Source of the DNA: Ruminococcaceae bacterium UBA945
Lineage (GTDB): Bacteria; Bacillota; Clostridia; Oscillospirales; Acutalibacteraceae
Assembly: GCA_002293315.1 (NCBI GenBank)
Contig: DBCZ01000072.1
Span: 36,055-50,715, forward strand
Direction: 5' to 3'
Length of the DNA stretch: 14,661 bases
In this document: piece after piece, positions 13,378 through 14,661 of the stretch
Layout of the letters: each line of letters begins with the position of its first letter
Numbering within the stretch: position 1 is the stretch's first letter
The notes under the pieces: generated by a model
Seen by the model: the letters and a program-made list of their open reading frames with translations, nothing else
Database searches by the model: none
Told to the model about the DNA's origin: nothing
Made by a program: the position numbers and the translations under genes

Positions 13378-13470
13378 GGGCAATTGACAATAAGCGTAGC
13401 GACGCGCAATGCGCATAATGGACAATTGACAATTAAGGGCAAAAGGACAATTGACAATTTATTATGAAGA
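13376..13470 (+). repeat. Dispersed AAGGGC/AATTGACA repeat, copy E (longest)
   Basis: It starts in the yabR-like stop (TAAGGGCAATTGACAATAAG), has a GC-rich palindromic core (GCGTAGCGACGCGC, AATGCGCAT), then three AATTGACAATT-type modules separated by AAGGGC. It is the best copy for defining the element. Confidence 0.75.
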
Positions 13471-13476
13471 ATTGAG

Positions 13477-13511
13477 GGCATTTAAGGGAGATTCCCTTGA
13501 ATGCCTTTTAG
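13477..13511 (+). terminator. Terminator after the divIC-yabR pair
   Basis: A 13-bp stem (13477-13489 with 13493-13505, one G-U pair) with loop GAT is followed by TTTTAGTTT. It separates the division operon from the fumarase gene, whose own promoter I could not identify. Confidence 0.9.
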
Positions 13512-13533
13512 TTTGACATATAAAAGGAGAATT

Positions 13534-14373
13534 ATGAGAACCATAACATCAGCAGAGATAACGGAGGCCGTGACAAATCTATGTATACAGGCCAACATGC
13601 GGCTGCCCGAAGAGCTGGAAGCCTTGATAAAATCAAGCCCGGAATCGGAGAAGGATGAGCGCGCGAAAGCAATTCTCTCTGATATTGCGGAGAATCTCAA
13701 TGCGGCAAGTGAACTGCAAATCCCGATATGCCAGGATACCGGCATGGCTGTGGTGTTCGCGGAAGTCGGCCAGAATATCCACATTGAAGGCAGTTTTGAG
13801 GCCGCGGTGAATCAGGGCGTGCGCGAGGGTTATGCCGAGGGATTTCTCCGTGCGTCAATTGTCGCCGACCCTCTGCATCGAATCAACACGGGCGACAACA
13901 CCCCCGCGGTTATCCACACGAGGCTTGTCGAGGGAGATAAGCTGCAGCTGACCGTCGCGCCAAAGGGCTTCGGCAGTGAAAATATGAGCAAAATCAGGAT
14001 GTTCACTCCTTCCGCGGCGGAGGAAGATATTATCGCCTTTATCACCGAAAGCGTCATTTCGGCGGGGAGCAATCCCTGCCCGCCAATAGTACTGGGTATC
14101 GGCATCGGCGGCGATTTCGAAATGTGTGCTTTGCTTGCGAAAAAGGCTCTGTGCAGGAATATCAGCGAGCCGAACCGAGATGATTACTACGCGGAGCTTG
14201 AAAGGAAAATCCTTGCTGCGGTGAATCAGACGAATATCGGCCCGCAGGGCTTCGGCGGAGAAACCACGGCTCTCGCTGTCTTGATTGAAGCGTTCCCGAC
14301 GCATATCGCGGGGCTTCCCGTTGCGGTGAATTTCGGATGCCACGTGACGAGGCACGCGAGCATTATCCTGTGA
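13534..14373 (+). CDS. Class I fumarate hydratase / L-tartrate dehydratase-type alpha subunit
   Basis: 279 aa from ATG 13534 behind AAAGGAGAATT; the ATG at 13501 lies inside the upstream terminator. This is the N-terminal (alpha) subunit of the two-subunit iron-sulfur fumarase/tartrate dehydratase family. Cys66 (PICQDTGM), Cys182 (SNPCPP) and Cys269 (NFGCHVTRHA) are the three expected [4Fe-4S] ligands; ADPLHRINTGDNTPAVIH (111-128) and GPQGFGGETTAL (236-247) are family blocks. The enzyme interconverts fumarate and malate only together with a beta subunit, which normally follows immediately; here the next gene is hpf. Fumarase is more likely than tartrate dehydratase, but sequence alone does not settle it. 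Confidence 0.92.
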   Translation: MRTITSAEITEAVTNLCIQANMRLPEELEALIKSSPESEKDERAKAILSDIAENLNAASELQIPICQDTGMAVVFAEVGQNIHIEGSFEAAVNQGVREGYAEGFLRASIVADPLHRINTGDNTPAVIHTRLVEGDKLQLTVAPKGFGSENMSKIRMFTPSAAEEDIIAFITESVISAGSNPCPPIVLGIGIGGDFEMCALLAKKALCRNISEPNRDDYYAELERKILAAVNQTNIGPQGFGGETTALAVLIEAFPTHIAGLPVAVNFGCHVTRHASIIL

Positions 14374-14390
14374 TTTTCATATAAAACCAT

Positions 14391-14419
14391 TTGATTTTCA
14401 CTTAGATTCATTGTATAAT
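14391..14419 (+). promoter_or_regulatory. hpf promoter
   Basis: TTGATT (14391-14396), 17-base spacer, TATAAT (14414-14419), with a start near 14426 and a leader of about 50 bases. Confidence 0.8.
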
Positions 14420-14476
14420 AAGTATATAGAAAGATGTTCTTCACAATCATTATTTTGAAAACGAGAGGTGAAAAGC

Positions 14477-14661
14477 ATGAAAATCAATGTTGTAGGCAGA
14501 AAAGTAAATCTGCGTGAAAATTTCAGAAATCTGGTTGAGAAAAAGCTCTCGAAATTTGACAGAATCTTCGATGAAGATGCAGAGGCAACCGTAACCGTAA
14601 CCGTGGAAAAGAACCGTCAGACGGTTGAAATCGCCATCAAGCAGCGCGGAATGATTTACAG
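14477..14661 (+). CDS. hpf: Ribosome hibernation-promoting factor (partial, 5' end only)
   Basis: 61 codons are visible from ATG 14477 with GAGAGGTG upstream; the gene continues beyond the right edge. MKINVVGRKVNLRENFRNLVEKKLSKFDRIF and the beta strand ATVTVTVEKNRQTVEIAI match the S30AE/HPF N-terminal domain, which binds the 30S decoding region and, in long-form HPF of Firmicutes, dimerises 70S ribosomes. Whether it is the long form cannot be seen. It has its own promoter, so it is not an obligate partner of the fumarase gene. Confidence 0.93.
   Translation, partial: MKINVVGRKVNLRENFRNLVEKKLSKFDRIFDEDAEATVTVTVEKNRQTVEIAIKQRGMIY

Noticed and set aside
13378..13470. Regularly spaced AATTGACAATT units as a possible CRISPR array
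   Set aside because: Units are about 11 bases, imperfect and nearly contiguous, with no unique spacers and no cas genes.

Overview
The window looks like chromosome from an anaerobic, Gram-positive Clostridia-type bacterium of moderate (roughly 50%) GC. This rests on strong GGAGG-type ribosome binding sites, a DivIC-YabR pair in the order known from Firmicutes, a PerR-type Fur regulator, a class I Fe-S fumarase subunit, a sodium-pump decarboxylase beta subunit and a hibernation-factor start. The species-level assignment is inference.

Layout. (1) 1-3775, minus strand: a probable operon driven by a good promoter and a structured, terminator-bearing leader that looks like an ion-sensing riboswitch. 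It encodes the Na+-translocating decarboxylase beta subunit, a VOC-fold protein, an unlisted 52-aa OadG-like membrane peptide, and an in-frame fusion of a TIM-barrel sugar-phosphate isomerase/epimerase domain to an acyl-CoA synthetase. The fusion runs off the left edge. (2) 3797-5961, minus strand: a PerR-like regulator with its own promoter, then two adjacent single-domain TrkA (RCK) proteins with a strong promoter at 5932-5961. (3) 6200-6815, minus strand: a small SH3b lipoprotein. (4) 6990-11766, plus strand: the MoxR AAA+ ATPase / DUF58 / transmembrane transglutaminase triad. (5) 11767-12220: repeats, a tRNA-Thr(TGT) gene on the minus strand with a perfect consensus promoter and a terminator, and a second truncated copy of the tRNA 3' end with its own terminator. 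(6) 12492-13510, plus strand: DivIC-like and YabR-like S1 genes closed by a strong terminator. (7) 13534-14373: fumarase alpha subunit without an adjacent beta subunit. (8) 14391-14661: promoter and 5' end of hpf.

A dispersed AAGGGC/AATTGACA-rich repeat occurs in five intergenic gaps. In four of them it begins at or inside the stop codon of the preceding gene; in the fifth it supplies the -35 box of the tRNA promoter.

The most unusual content is region 1: an apparently ion-controlled operon joining sodium-pump subunits to a fused isomerase/acyl-CoA synthetase. The natural reading is activation of an organic acid to its CoA ester followed by Na+-coupled decarboxylation, but the carboxyltransferase and biotin-carrier subunits are not in the window, so that pathway is a hypothesis.
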